Positions 48,875-58,853 are shown, numbered from the stretch's first letter. The stretch: DNA of 64,000 nucleotides from AV40 sp038230255 (GCA_038230255.1 JBBRNP010000001.1:186001-250000), one strand, 5' to 3'. Notes: generated by a model not told the origin, from the letters alone. Translations and numbers: made by a program.

Positions 48875-51448
48875 ATGAGCAGCGAGCGCCGCAAACCATA
48901 TCCGTTCGACCAGATCGAGCCCAGGTGGCAGACCCTCTGGGACGAGCGCGAGATTTTTCACGGACCCAATCCGGGCGAGAAAAGTTTCGATGCGGCCAAA
49001 CCGAAATTCTATGTGCTCGACATGTTTCCCTATCCGAGCGGCGCCGGTTTGCACGTCGGGCACCCGGAAGGTTACACCGCCACCGACATCATCGCGCGCT
49101 ACAAACGGATGCGCGGGTTCAACGTTTTGCATCCGATGGGTTGGGACGCGTTTGGTCTGCCGGCCGAGCAATACGCGATCAAGACCGGTCAGCACCCTGA
49201 GCTGACCACGCGCGCGAACGTTGCTAAATTCAAATCGCAACTAAAGCGGATCGGTTTTTCCTACGATTGGCAGCGCGAGATTAACACGACCGATCCGCGT
49301 TACTTCAAATGGACGCAGTGGATCTTTCTCCAGATTTATAATTCCTGGTTCAATCTGAAAACGAACAAGGCCGAACCGATCGCGACTTATCGCGGCAAAA
49401 ATCCGGATGAAGTTCGCCTTGCTTACGTTGCCGATGTGGCGGTGAACTGGTGTCAGGAGCTCGGCACCGTTTTGGCCAACGAAGAAGTGGTCGATGGCAA
49501 AAGCGAGGTCGGCGGATTTCCAGTCGTCAGGCGGCCGATGCGGCAATGGATGTTGCGCATCACCGCCTACGCGGAGCGATTGATCAATGAGCTTGAAGGC
49601 CTCGATTGGCCGGAAGGGATCAAATCACTCCAGCGAAACTGGATCGGCCGAAGTGAAGGCGCCGAAGTCGACTTCAAAATCGACAAGTCCGAGCCGGACG
49701 GGCACCAAATTCGCGTCTTCACCACGCGGCCGGACACGCTTTATGGCGCCACTTACATGGTTCTCGCGCCAGAACATTCCTTGGTCGATCTGATCGTGAC
49801 CGAAGAGCAATGGCCGTCCGTCCGGGAGTATCGAGAAAAGACCGCGCGCAAAAGCGATCTGGAGCGGACCGAGCTCGCGAAAGATAAAACGGGCGTCTTT
49901 ACCGGCGCGTTCGCAGTCAATCCGGTCAACGAGGAGAGAATCCCAGTTTGGATCGCCGATTATGTTCTGCTCGGCTACGGCACGGGCGCAATCATGGCCG
50001 TGCCGGCGCATGACGAACGCGACCTCGAATTCGCGCGCAAGTTTAATTTGCCGGTTCGCCAGGTTGTTCAGCCGCCTGGCGATGAGGAGCCGATCGGCTT
50101 TGTCGGCGATGGCATCGCGATCAATTCGCCGATCATCAACGGGCTTCCGTCGCGCGAAGCGATTCGCAAGATCACGGCTTGGCTGGAAGAACGCGATTTA
50201 GGCAAAGGCGCAATCAATTACAAACTACGCGATTGGCTTTTCTCACGGCAACGATATTGGGGCGAACCGTTTCCCGTTGTCTGGCAGTCCGAGCCGGACG
50301 GGCAGCATCGAAAGCATCGCGCGCTGGATGAAAACGAGCTCCCGGTCGTGCCGCCGCCGTTAGAAGATTACAAGCCGACCGGCACGGGCGAACCGCCGCT
50401 CGCCAAAGCGAAAGATTGGATTCGTCACTCAAAGAACGCGACACGCGAGTTAAACGTGATGCCGCAATGGGCCGGCTCATGCTGGTATTACTTGCGCTTC
50501 TGCGATCCAGAAAACGACCAGCGCTTTGTCGGCGAGAAGGCTGAGAAATATTGGATGGGTGGATCGAAGCCCGGCGGCATCGATCTCTATGTTGGCGGGA
50601 CCGAGCACGCGGTGTTGCATCTGCTTTACGCGCGCTTCTGGCAGAAAGTGCTGTTCGATCTCGGCCATATTTCAAAACCAGAGCCGTTTCAGCGGTTGGT
50701 AAACCAGGGAATCATTCTCGGTGAAGATGGTCAGAAGATGTCGAAGTCGCGCGGGAACATCGTCAATCCCGACGACGTGATCGACCAGTACGGCGCGGAC
50801 GCGTTTCGGTGTTACGAAATGTTCATGGGTCCGCTCGAGCAAATGAAGCCTTGGAGTATGCGCGGCGTGGAAGGGGTTTCGCGATTTCTGGCCCGGGTTT
50901 GGCGATTGATAATGACCGAAAATCAGTCTGGCCAATGGGAGCTGTCGCCCGCGGTGCAGGATGTCGATCTTACCAAGGCACAGCAGAAAATCCTGCACGC
51001 CACGATCAAAAAAGTGACCGGGGACATCGAGTCGCTCTCATTTAACACGGCGATTTCGCAGATGATGATTTTCGTCAACGCGTTCATCCCGCAGCGCGGG
51101 ACCGAAACGATTCCGATTTCGGCGATGCGAACTTTTCTCGTGCTGCTCAATCCTTTTGCGCCGCATTTGAGCTCAGAGCTTTGGGAAAACTTGAAGTCGC
51201 CCGGCCAAATCACCGCGCAAAACTGGCCGGGTTACGATGAAAAGTTTCTGATTGAAGACGAAGTCGAAATCGTCGTTCAAGTAAACGGAAAAGTGCGGGA
51301 CCGCGTGAGGATGTCGATCCAGGCGGGCGAAGAAGAAATCAAAAAGGCGGCGCTGGCTCTCCCAAAAATTCAGGAACTGACGACTGGGAAGCGAATTCTC
51401 AAAGTTGTGGTCGTCCCAAAAAAACTTGTAAACGTCGTGGTGGAGTAA
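48875..51448 (+). CDS. leuS: leucyl-tRNA synthetase
   Basis: 857 residues from ATG 48875, the normal bacterial length. The HIGH equivalent is HVGH (PSGAGLHVGHPEGYTATD), KMSKS is intact (GQKMSKSRGN), the CP1 editing domain (about 220-420) includes the conserved region TTRPDTLYGATYMVLAPEH, and the ALE-type C-terminus ends with the tRNA-binding VQVNGKVRDRVRMS. It charges tRNA-Leu in the cytoplasm. Diverges from rdgB. Contains the word ATGTCGATCTT at 50961 read as Asp-Val-Asp-Leu. Confidence 0.97.
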   Translation: MSSERRKPYPFDQIEPRWQTLWDEREIFHGPNPGEKSFDAAKPKFYVLDMFPYPSGAGLHVGHPEGYTATDIIARYKRMRGFNVLHPMGWDAFGLPAEQYAIKTGQHPELTTRANVAKFKSQLKRIGFSYDWQREINTTDPRYFKWTQWIFLQIYNSWFNLKTNKAEPIATYRGKNPDEVRLAYVADVAVNWCQELGTVLANEEVVDGKSEVGGFPVVRRPMRQWMLRITAYAERLINELEGLDWPEGIKSLQRNWIGRSEGAEVDFKIDKSEPDGHQIRVFTTRPDTLYGATYMVLAPEHSLVDLIVTEEQWPSVREYREKTARKSDLERTELAKDKTGVFTGAFAVNPVNEERIPVWIADYVLLGYGTGAIMAVPAHDERDLEFARKFNLPVRQVVQPPGDEEPIGFVGDGIAINSPIINGLPSREAIRKITAWLEERDLGKGAINYKLRDWLFSRQRYWGEPFPVVWQSEPDGQHRKHRALDENELPVVPPPLEDYKPTGTGEPPLAKAKDWIRHSKNATRELNVMPQWAGSCWYYLRFCDPENDQRFVGEKAEKYWMGGSKPGGIDLYVGGTEHAVLHLLYARFWQKVLFDLGHISKPEPFQRLVNQGIILGEDGQKMSKSRGNIVNPDDVIDQYGADAFRCYEMFMGPLEQMKPWSMRGVEGVSRFLARVWRLIMTENQSGQWELSPAVQDVDLTKAQQKILHATIKKVTGDIESLSFNTAISQMMIFVNAFIPQRGTETIPISAMRTFLVLLNPFAPHLSSELWENLKSPGQITAQNWPGYDEKFLIEDEVEIVVQVNGKVRDRVRMSIQAGEEEIKKAALALPKIQELTTGKRILKVVVVPKKLVNVVVE

Positions 51449-51461
51449 TTACAAAAGCGCC

Positions 51462-51920
51462 ATGTGGAAGGAGTTCAAGGAATTTGCCGTTAAAGGCAAT
51501 GCGATCGATCTCGCGGTCGGCGTGATTATCGGGGCGGCTTTCGGGGGAATCGTTACCTCGCTGGTCAAAGATATTTTGATGCCGCCCGTTGGGTTGCTGA
51601 TTGGCGGTCTCGATTTCTCGAACAAGTTTTTGATTCTGAAGGATGCGCCGGGCGGCGGCGTGTTCAATACTCCGGCCGAAGCCGCCAAGGCGGGCGCGGT
51701 GACATGGAATTACGGAAACTTCATTACCCTGATCATTAATTTCCTGATCGTAGCTTTCTGCATTTTTCTGGTTGTGAAGGCGATGAACCGGATGAAGAAG
51801 CCGTCGCCTACGAGCGCGCCGGTGGTAAAAGATTGCCCGGCTTGCGCGATGACGATTCCGATCAAGGCGCGGCGCTGCCCGCATTGCACGACTGAGTTTG
51901 CCGGGCAAATGAGCGCTTAA
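51462..51920 (+). CDS. mscL: large-conductance mechanosensitive channel MscL with C-terminal zinc-ribbon
   Basis: 152 residues. The N-terminal amphipathic helix and first transmembrane helix (MWKEFKEFAVKGNAIDLAVGVIIGAAFGGIVTSLVKDILMPP) and second helix (FITLIINFLIVAFCIFLVVKAMNRM) match MscL. The cytoplasmic end is unusual: after the normal helix it carries two Cys-x-x-Cys pairs (DCPACAM and RCPHC), a zinc-ribbon-like module, in place of the usual charged coiled coil. It lies 13 bases downstream of leuS. Confidence 0.93.
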   Translation: MWKEFKEFAVKGNAIDLAVGVIIGAAFGGIVTSLVKDILMPPVGLLIGGLDFSNKFLILKDAPGGGVFNTPAEAAKAGAVTWNYGNFITLIINFLIVAFCIFLVVKAMNRMKKPSPTSAPVVKDCPACAMTIPIKARRCPHCTTEFAGQMSA

Positions 51921-52037
51921 GGCTGGCCCGCAGCCTGCTGCCAAAAACGCCGTGGAGAGCGGCGTCAGATACTTCCTTACGGGAAATAATTACTTGCCCG
52001 GCGGAAGTTCGATGGTATTTGAGGCCGCGTGTTGCAA

Positions 52038-52616
52038 ATGTCAAAAAGCCTTAACCTTACAATAGTTCTTGCTGTTGGTTGTGTCTTGGTTGGTTGCGCG
52101 GAACAAGCTGTGGTGCAAAAGCCCTTGGCTGCTGTCGAAGCTGCCAACTCGCACCTTGGCCGCATGTCCAATGTCCGCACAACCGCTTACACCCGTGTCG
52201 AAAAAGGCGGACGCCGAAACGCGCTCGGCAAATATCTATCCGGCCATCACGTGATGAGCGCCGCCTCCGATTGGTCGCGTTTCCCGCTCGGCACTCGATT
52301 CAAAATCGTCAGCACCAGAGAGGAATTTATTATCGACGATTACGGAACCGCATTGGTCGGCACCAATACAATCGACCTCTACAAGCCGACTAAGTTGGAG
52401 ATGAAACGCTGGGGTGTGCGCAATGTCGACATCGACATTCTGCAATGGGGTTCGGAGGAGCAGAGCCTCAAAGTCCTCGGTCCGCGCGCGAAACATCAGA
52501 CCGCTCGTCGGATGATCGCCGGACTTCAGAAGAAGGCCCCGGTTTCACGTAAGGGTGTTGCTTCTTCTCCCCGGGAAGCTTCAACGCGAACGTCCTCGAG
52601 CCGCACTTTGGATTGA
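52038..52616 (+). CDS. 3D (Asp-Asp-Asp) domain lipoprotein
   Basis: 192 residues from ATG 52038. Lipoprotein signal MSKSLNLTIVLAVGCVLVGC with lipobox LVGC, then the 3D domain: TTAYTRVEKGGRRNALGKYL, SAASDWSRFPLGTRFKIV, and DDYGTALVGTNTIDLY with the conserved aspartates (MltA-like active site). Likely acts on peptidoglycan in the periplasm, but only the 3D part is present without MltA accessory domains. The last 45 residues are a Ser/Arg/Thr-rich tail. Confidence 0.86.
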   Translation: MSKSLNLTIVLAVGCVLVGCAEQAVVQKPLAAVEAANSHLGRMSNVRTTAYTRVEKGGRRNALGKYLSGHHVMSAASDWSRFPLGTRFKIVSTREEFIIDDYGTALVGTNTIDLYKPTKLEMKRWGVRNVDIDILQWGSEEQSLKVLGPRAKHQTARRMIAGLQKKAPVSRKGVASSPREASTRTSSSRTLD

Positions 52617-52647
52617 TTAACGGCGCAGTCCGTCGATTTTCCCGGGA

Positions 52648-53619
52648 ATGAAAGTTCTCGTTGTCGGTGGTGCCGGTTATATCGGGAGCGTCTGCGCCGA
52701 GCTGCTGCTCGATGAAGGCCACGGCGTCACGATTTTCGATAATCTCAGCGAAGGCCATCGTCGCGCGCTCGATCCGCGGGCTGAATTTGTCGAAGGCGAT
52801 TTGGTAGATCGACAATCGATCGGGAAGACATTGGCAAAGCAACGGCCGGATGCGGTCATGCATTTCGCGGCCAACGCGCTCGTTGGCGAATCGATGCAGA
52901 ACCCGTCGAAATATTTTCGGAACAACATCGCCAACGGCCTCAATCTGCTCGACGCGATGATCTCCGCAGGTGTCGAGAAGATCATTTTTTCATCGACCTG
53001 CGCCATCTTTGGTCCGCCTGAGCGCGTGCCAATCGACGAAACAACGCCGCCCCGGCCGATCAATCCTTACGGTGAATCAAAATTAGCGTTCGAAAAGATC
53101 CTGCGCTGGTACGGCGAGATCCACGAATTGAAATTCGTTTCCCTTCGTTATTTCAACGCCGCTGGCGCTTCGGCAAAATTTGGGGAAGATCATCGAGTCG
53201 AAACGCACTTGATCCCGAATGTGCTGAAGGTGGCGCTCGGTGAAAAACCGAACGTCGAAATCTTTGGGACCGATTATGAGACGCCGGACGGCACCTGCAT
53301 CCGTGACTACATCCACATTCTCGATCTTGCCCGCGCCCACATCCTCGCGCTCAACTCAGCCAAGAGTGATTTTTACAATCTCGGCACGGGTGGCGGCGCG
53401 AGTGTGCGGGAAGTGATCGATTCCTGTCGCAAAGTTACCGCCCGCAAGATCGACATCGTGGAAAAGCCGCGCCGGCCGGGTGATCCGCCACGGCTAATCG
53501 CGTCCTCGGAAAAAATTAAACGCGAGCTCGGCTGGAAACCTCAATTTCAATCGCTCGACGCCATTATTGAGAGCGCCTGGAAATGGCACCAAAAATTTCC
53601 GCAGGGCTACGAAGATTAA
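52648..53619 (+). CDS. galE: UDP-glucose 4-epimerase
   Basis: 323 residues. NAD motif VGGAGYIGSVCAELLLDEGH, catalytic Ser/Thr in FSSTCAIFG, catalytic Tyr-Lys in NPYGESKLAFEK, and family motif DGTCIRDYIHILDLARAHI. It converts UDP-glucose and UDP-galactose for surface polysaccharides. Followed by a strong terminator at 53617-53655. Starts 31 bases after the 3D gene. Confidence 0.95.
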   Translation: MKVLVVGGAGYIGSVCAELLLDEGHGVTIFDNLSEGHRRALDPRAEFVEGDLVDRQSIGKTLAKQRPDAVMHFAANALVGESMQNPSKYFRNNIANGLNLLDAMISAGVEKIIFSSTCAIFGPPERVPIDETTPPRPINPYGESKLAFEKILRWYGEIHELKFVSLRYFNAAGASAKFGEDHRVETHLIPNVLKVALGEKPNVEIFGTDYETPDGTCIRDYIHILDLARAHILALNSAKSDFYNLGTGGGASVREVIDSCRKVTARKIDIVEKPRRPGDPPRLIASSEKIKRELGWKPQFQSLDAIIESAWKWHQKFPQGYED

Positions 53620-53655
53620 AAAAAGCGCCCGCGAATTTCTTCGCGGGCGCTTTTG
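53617..53655. terminator. bidirectional terminator after galE
   Basis: AAAAGCGCCCGCGAA pairs with TTCGCGGGCGCTTTT (15 perfect pairs, 4-base loop), starting at the galE stop. A-run on one side and T-run on the other let it serve both galE and the converging gene at 53684-54112. Confidence 0.95.
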
Positions 53656-53683
53656 AATTCTAATTAACTACCAACCGCTTCGA

Positions 53684-54112
53684 TTAGGGCTTCTCGGTAG
53701 TTGTCGTGGTCGTGGTCTCTTTCTTTTCGATCACGGCCCCCGCTGGCTTGCTCAACACGATCTTGCGGACAACCATGCGCTCGCCGTCCCGCGTATAGTA
53801 AACCGTTGCGGGCAGGTCAGGACGCACCGCTGACCAGGTGACCGTGCGGCCGTCCGGATCAAGAATCGTGGTGTCCTTGCTGTAGTAATAACGCACCGGC
53901 GCCGTGTCCGTGGTGGTGCGGAACGTGATGTAATCCGTTCCCGGCGTGTAGGTGCTGATTGTTCCTGCGCTGGTCGTAGTGCTCGTCTCGGTGACGGCAG
54001 TTCCGGCGGCAGCATCTTTCGTTGTGACTGTAGTCGAGGTTTGAGCCATCGCTGTTACGACGCCCATACCGCAGGCCACCGCCAATATTTTCGCTAATGT
54101 AGTTTGTTTCAT
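53684..54112 (-). CDS. small exported Thr-rich protein of unknown function
   Basis: 142 residues. Signal peptide (MKQTTLAKILAVACGMGVVTAMA), then a Thr-dense stretch and a beta-rich core (DYITFRTTTDTAPVRYYYSKDTTILDPDGRTVTWSAVRPDLPATVYYTRDGERMVVRKIVL) and a Thr-run tail. Probably a periplasmic or surface protein; no family recognised. Diverges from hisS across 123 bases in which I see no clear motif. Confidence 0.75.
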   Translation of the reverse strand: MKQTTLAKILAVACGMGVVTAMAQTSTTVTTKDAAAGTAVTETSTTTSAGTISTYTPGTDYITFRTTTDTAPVRYYYSKDTTILDPDGRTVTWSAVRPDLPATVYYTRDGERMVVRKIVLSKPAGAVIEKKETTTTTTTEKP

Positions 54113-54235
54113 AGTTGTCCTCTGCTTTGGTTAACCAAATGCTCGTTATTGTGGATAGGTTGGACTTCCCCGAGCGGCCGTTTATTCGACCGCATAAGTG
54201 GTTCGCGCCCAAGCGCCCGGTTGGTTTTTGAAATC

Positions 54236-55492
54236 ATGCAAGCGCTTCCCGGGTTTCGCGACTTCCTGCCCGACGACTGTGCAGTCCGGAATTACATTTT
54301 TGCGCGCTGGCGCGAGGTGGCGCGCCGCTACGGCTTTGTCGAATGGGACGGCCCGGTGCTCGAACCGACGGATCTTTATCGCAAAAAAAGCGGCGCCGAA
54401 ATTGTCGATCAACTTTTCAATTTCACCGACAAAGGCGAACGCGAAGTGTCGATGCGGCCAGAATTAACGCCGACCTTGGCGCGCGTCGTCGCGGCGCACG
54501 AACGCGCGTTCAAAAAACCGCTCAAGTGGTTTTCCATCGGCCAATTCTTTCGTTACGAAAAACAACAGCGCGGCCGTTTGCGCGAACATTACCAGCTCAA
54601 CTGCGACATCATCGGTGAGAGCGACTTCGCCGCCGACATCGAGCTGATCGCGCTTTGCATCGACATCTTGCGCGGATTTGGGCTGACCGAAGAAGATTTC
54701 GTTGTTCGCATCAGCGACCGCGAATTCTGGACTGATTTTTTGCAGCAACAGAAACTCCCGGCCGAAAAGTGGGAGGAAGTTTTACAGATTATCGATAAAT
54801 CAGGACGCGAGCCGCGCGAGAAAACGGAGGAAAAACTTGGCAAGCTCGCAGTGCCCGTTTTCTCCGCCTTCGACGAAGGCGGTCGCAGTGGAAAACTTGA
54901 TCGGCTGGTGGATGGACTTGGCGCGCGCGGACTTGCCGGATTTGTCGATGTCGACGTTCGGATCGTGCGCGGTTTGGCGTATTACACCGGAACCGTTTTC
55001 GAGGTCTTCGATCGCGCCGGAAAACTGCGAGCTATTGCCGGCGGCGGCCGCTACGACAATTTGATCGGACAGCTGAGTGATGGCGCGGTCTCGATGCCTG
55101 CGCTCGGTTTCGCCATGGGCGACGTGGTGCTGGGCGAATTGCTGCGTAATCGTGCCGCGGCTCGCGAAAAGTTGGAAGCCGCCGTCAAAGAGCAGAACAA
55201 GATCGACATCTACGCAGTCATCGCCAAGGAGGAACGACGCTCCGACGCGCTTGAGCAAATTCAAGAGCTGCGCGACCGCGGTTATCGCGTCGATTACCCT
55301 CTCGCGGCTGACAAGGTGGCGAAACAATTTCAAACTGCCGAAAACGTCGGCGCGCGAATCACGCTTCTTTACGGCGACGAATGGCCGCAGGTGAAAGTGA
55401 AAAATCTCGCTACCCGAGAGGAATCGTTAATTACCGGCGATGCATTGCTGGACAGTGTCGCAAAATTCTTCAACGTCTCCGGTTCCGCCTGA
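54236..55492 (+). CDS. hisS: histidyl-tRNA synthetase
   Basis: 418 residues from ATG 54236. Class II motifs: motif 1 region GFRDFLPDDCAVRNYIF, motif 2 RYEKQQRGRLREHYQLNCDIIG, HisA motif GLAYYTGTVFEVFD, motif 3 GGGRYDNLIGQLS; a C-terminal anticodon-binding domain. It charges tRNA-His. The aspS start is 1 base after its stop. Confidence 0.96.
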   Translation: MQALPGFRDFLPDDCAVRNYIFARWREVARRYGFVEWDGPVLEPTDLYRKKSGAEIVDQLFNFTDKGEREVSMRPELTPTLARVVAAHERAFKKPLKWFSIGQFFRYEKQQRGRLREHYQLNCDIIGESDFAADIELIALCIDILRGFGLTEEDFVVRISDREFWTDFLQQQKLPAEKWEEVLQIIDKSGREPREKTEEKLGKLAVPVFSAFDEGGRSGKLDRLVDGLGARGLAGFVDVDVRIVRGLAYYTGTVFEVFDRAGKLRAIAGGGRYDNLIGQLSDGAVSMPALGFAMGDVVLGELLRNRAAAREKLEAAVKEQNKIDIYAVIAKEERRSDALEQIQELRDRGYRVDYPLAADKVAKQFQTAENVGARITLLYGDEWPQVKVKNLATREESLITGDALLDSVAKFFNVSGSA

Positions 55493-55493
55493 C

Positions 55494-57296
55494 ATGTACC
55501 GGACCCACAACTGCAGTTCACTTCGCAAGGCCGACATCGGCAAGGACGCTACCCTTGCCGGCTGGGTCCACGTTTCGCGCGATCACGGCGGCGTGATTTT
55601 TATCGACCTACGCGACCGCGAAGGAATTACTCAGGTTGTCTTTCGACCGGAGGAAAACGCGCGGTTGACGAAAGAAGCGCACAGTTTGCGGAGCGAAGAC
55701 GTAATTCAGGTTTCTGGTAAAGTCGCGGCCCGTGTCCCGGGAACGGAAAATTCAAAACTCGCCACGGGCGAGATCGAATTGATTCCCAGTGAGTTGAAGA
55801 TTCTCAATCGCGCGGACGATTTGCCATTCCCGATCGACGCCGAGATTCACAATGAAGATCTGCGGTTGACGTATCGGTATTACGACCTGCGCCGGCCGGA
55901 GTTGTCGCGCAATCTGCGCGTGCGCCATCGCGCGGCCAAGGCGACACGCGATTATCTCGATTCACAAGGCTACATCGAAATCGAGACGCCAATCTTGTCG
56001 AAGAGCACGCCGGAAGGCGCGCGTGATTTCTTGGTCCCAAGCCGATTGGTGCCGGGAAAGTTTTACGCTCTGCCACAAGCGCCGCAGCAGTACAAACAAC
56101 TCCTTCAAGTCGCCGGCGTCGAAAAATATTTTCAGATCGCGAAATGTTTTCGCGACGAGGACCTCCGCGCCGATCGTCAGCCGGAATTCACTCAGATCGA
56201 CATCGAAGGCTCGTTCGTAACACCGGATGACATTTTCAAGCTGACCGAAGGAATGCTGGCCGCGATTTTCAAAGCTGCCCGCGACGTTGACATCAAAACG
56301 CCGTTCGATCGGCTAACCTATCGCGAAGCGGTTGGCCGATTCGGCAGTGATAAGCCCGACCGTCGATTCGGCATCGAGCAGGTCGATGTCAGTGATGATT
56401 TTCGCGCGAGCGGCTTCAAAGTTTTTCGCGGCGCGCTCGATGCCGGCGGCGTGGTCAAGGCGATCAACGCGAAAGGTTTTGCCGGAATCACGACTGGGCA
56501 GATCGAAGAGTTGACCGAAACAGCGAAAGTTTTCGGAGCCAAAGGTCTGGCGTTTATCAAGGTCGAGAACGGCGAATGGAAATCGCCGATCGTGAAATTC
56601 TTTAACGACGCCGAGAAAGCTGCGCTGAAATCGAAATTAAAAATCGAGGAAGGCGATCTGATCTTGTTCGGCGCCGACAAATGGGAGATCGCCTGTGAAG
56701 TGCTCGGAAGGATTCGATTGCGCATCGCCGAAATTCAAAAGCTAGTTCCTGAAGCGGAAGTCTGGAACTTTTTATGGGTGACAGACTTTCCGCTCATGCA
56801 ATGGAGCGCGGAAGACAACAAATGGAACGCGGTTCATCATCCGTTCACGCGGCCAAAAGAGGAAGATTTCCCATTGCTCGAACAAAAGAAATTTGCGGAG
56901 ACACGAGCAGAAGCTTACGACGTCGTGCTCAACGGCGTTGAAATCGGCGGAGGCAGCATGCGAATCCACGAGCCGCAGTTGCAGGCGAAAATGTTCGAGG
57001 CCCTCGGAGTCAGCGCGCAAGATCAACAGTCAATGTTTGGTCATCTGCTCCGCGCGTTGCGTCTGGGCGCGCCGCCGCACGGCGGGATCGCACTCGGGCT
57101 CGATCGGCTGGTGATGCTTCTTTGCGGCGCGGAATCAATTCGCGACGTGATGGCATTCCCGAAAAACAATCGCGGGATGGATCTGATGACTCAATCGCCG
57201 GCCGAGGTCGATCCGAAGCAACTGCGCGATCTCGCGATCAAGCCGGCGGGTGATGCTCGCGGCCCGTCCGGAAAAGAATCGCCACCGAAAAAGTGA
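55494..57296 (+). CDS. aspS: aspartyl-tRNA synthetase
   Basis: 600 residues from ATG 55494, typical for bacterial AspRS with the GAD insertion domain (about 290-420). The N-terminal OB fold (GKDATLAGWVHVSRDHGGVIFIDLRD), motif 2 FRDEDLRADRQPEFTQID and motif 3 GGIALGLDRLVMLL are present. Follows hisS by one base. Its last 59 bases overlap the 3' end of the convergent symporter gene. The enzyme may charge both Asp and Asn tRNAs if no asparaginyl-tRNA synthetase exists; not testable here. Confidence 0.97.
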   Translation: MYRTHNCSSLRKADIGKDATLAGWVHVSRDHGGVIFIDLRDREGITQVVFRPEENARLTKEAHSLRSEDVIQVSGKVAARVPGTENSKLATGEIELIPSELKILNRADDLPFPIDAEIHNEDLRLTYRYYDLRRPELSRNLRVRHRAAKATRDYLDSQGYIEIETPILSKSTPEGARDFLVPSRLVPGKFYALPQAPQQYKQLLQVAGVEKYFQIAKCFRDEDLRADRQPEFTQIDIEGSFVTPDDIFKLTEGMLAAIFKAARDVDIKTPFDRLTYREAVGRFGSDKPDRRFGIEQVDVSDDFRASGFKVFRGALDAGGVVKAINAKGFAGITTGQIEELTETAKVFGAKGLAFIKVENGEWKSPIVKFFNDAEKAALKSKLKIEEGDLILFGADKWEIACEVLGRIRLRIAEIQKLVPEAEVWNFLWVTDFPLMQWSAEDNKWNAVHHPFTRPKEEDFPLLEQKKFAETRAEAYDVVLNGVEIGGGSMRIHEPQLQAKMFEALGVSAQDQQSMFGHLLRALRLGAPPHGGIALGLDRLVMLLCGAESIRDVMAFPKNNRGMDLMTQSPAEVDPKQLRDLAIKPAGDARGPSGKESPPKK

Positions 57297-58839
57297 CGAT
57301 TGTGCCGAAGCAGATCCACCAGGGAAATTCCATGGTTGGGAGCCAGTCGGGTTTGACGTAAGCAACCTTGCCGAACAATCGCGCGACCGTATTCAGCAGG
57401 TCGCTCAGAATTGTGACGACGACAAAGCCCGTGACCATCGCGATGAGGTTGCCGCGATTATTGCCGCGCGATTTTGTGAGCATGCCGGCCAGGAAAATGC
57501 CCAGCACAGAGCCGTAGGTGTAACCGTAAATTCCGAGCACGATCGGGATGATGCGCACGTTCGGCAGCACGATCACGAAATAGGATGTGGTCGATGCGAC
57601 CACGATCATTAAGAACGAGAATCCGATCGTGGCCCAGCGCACGGTGCGCAAACTTTCTTCGCCGGTTGCGCCGGGATTAATGTAAGGCTCATACCAATCG
57701 CGGGTGAAACTCGTGGCCAGCGCATTGATCGCGGTGCTAAGCGAGCCCATGGCGGTGGCGAAAATTCCGGCGATCAACAGGCCGCGCAGACCAATCGGCA
57801 TTTCGTAGAGAATAAAATGGCAGAACGTTTCATTGGGCGATTTCGGAAGATTGGGATCGAAGTGGGTCTGGTAATAAACCCAGAGGAGCAGCCCGATGCT
57901 CAAAAATGTGAGCGCGATCGGAATGTCGGCGATTCCGGAAAGAATGAGCGAGCGCCGGCTGCGCCGAATATCCACCGCCGTGAGCATGCGCTGCACCATG
58001 TCTTGATCGGTGCCATGCGTGGCCATGGTGATGAATGTCGATCCAATGAGTCCGGCAAAAATCGTGTACTCGATTTCGAACATGCCTTTCCATTTGTCCC
58101 ACCCACTTTTCGCGGGATCGAGTCCGGTCGTGATGACATCGGACATGTGGAAACCGCCGTGGAGCTCCACGATTTTGTGCCAGCCTCCAGGAATTGCGCT
58201 GTAAAGCAGACCGAGCGCGACCAGTGCGCTGCCCATCATGATCGACGCCTGAATAAAGTCCGTCCAAACGACCGCCTTGATTCCGCCGATGGTGGTGTAG
58301 ATCGCAGTGAGAACGACGATCACAACCGTCGCGCCGATATAAATAAAAAGAGTTTCAGTTTGTCCGGGTCGCGTGCCGCGAATCATTTCGTAGGCGAGCA
58401 CGAGCGCAATCGCGGCGACGTAAAGCCGCGCGCCCGAAGCGAGCACGCGCGTGAACAGGAAAACAGCGGAGGCGGCGTTCTTAGTCGCGACGCCAAAGCG
58501 CGCGGTCAGATATTCGTAGATCGAGAAAACTTTGTAATCGTAATACGGCTTGATGAAAATGAAGCTGACGAGAATGCGGGCCAGGATCGTGCCGAAGGCC
58601 AGCTGGATGTAGGTGTAATTCCGCAGCGCGAAACCTTCGCCGGGCGTTCCGAAAAAAGTACCGGCGCTGGTTTCGGCGGCGATGATCGAGGCGAAGACGG
58701 CCCACCAGGGAATTTGCCGGCGACCGAGAGCGAAATCTTCCAAGTCGCGCTCTTTGCGGCCCATGCGCAGGCCGATGAAAATGATGACGAAGAAATAAAG
58801 CAGCAGAACCGCGCTATCGACGGCAAGGCGTCCATCCAT
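57238..58839 (-). CDS. sodium:solute symporter family protein
   Basis: 533 residues, about 13 transmembrane helices, matching the SSS family (ASIIAAETSAGTFFGTPGEGFA in helix 2, ARLYVAAIALVLA, ATAMGSLSTAINALATSFTRDWY in the sodium-binding helix region). Substrate unknown: sugar, amino acid or other organic solute. Start ATG 58839; the abundant word ATGTCGATCTT (58838-58848) straddles this start codon, read AAGATCGACATG on the coding strand. The 3' end overlaps aspS by 59 bases. Confidence 0.92.
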   Translation of the reverse strand: MDGRLAVDSAVLLLYFFVIIFIGLRMGRKERDLEDFALGRRQIPWWAVFASIIAAETSAGTFFGTPGEGFALRNYTYIQLAFGTILARILVSFIFIKPYYDYKVFSIYEYLTARFGVATKNAASAVFLFTRVLASGARLYVAAIALVLAYEMIRGTRPGQTETLFIYIGATVVIVVLTAIYTTIGGIKAVVWTDFIQASIMMGSALVALGLLYSAIPGGWHKIVELHGGFHMSDVITTGLDPAKSGWDKWKGMFEIEYTIFAGLIGSTFITMATHGTDQDMVQRMLTAVDIRRSRRSLILSGIADIPIALTFLSIGLLLWVYYQTHFDPNLPKSPNETFCHFILYEMPIGLRGLLIAGIFATAMGSLSTAINALATSFTRDWYEPYINPGATGEESLRTVRWATIGFSFLMIVVASTTSYFVIVLPNVRIIPIVLGIYGYTYGSVLGIFLAGMLTKSRGNNRGNLIAMVTGFVVVTILSDLLNTVARLFGKVAYVKPDWLPTMEFPWWICFGTIVTFSVAILFRTGREHHPPA

Positions 58840-58853
58840 GTCGATCTTACTTA

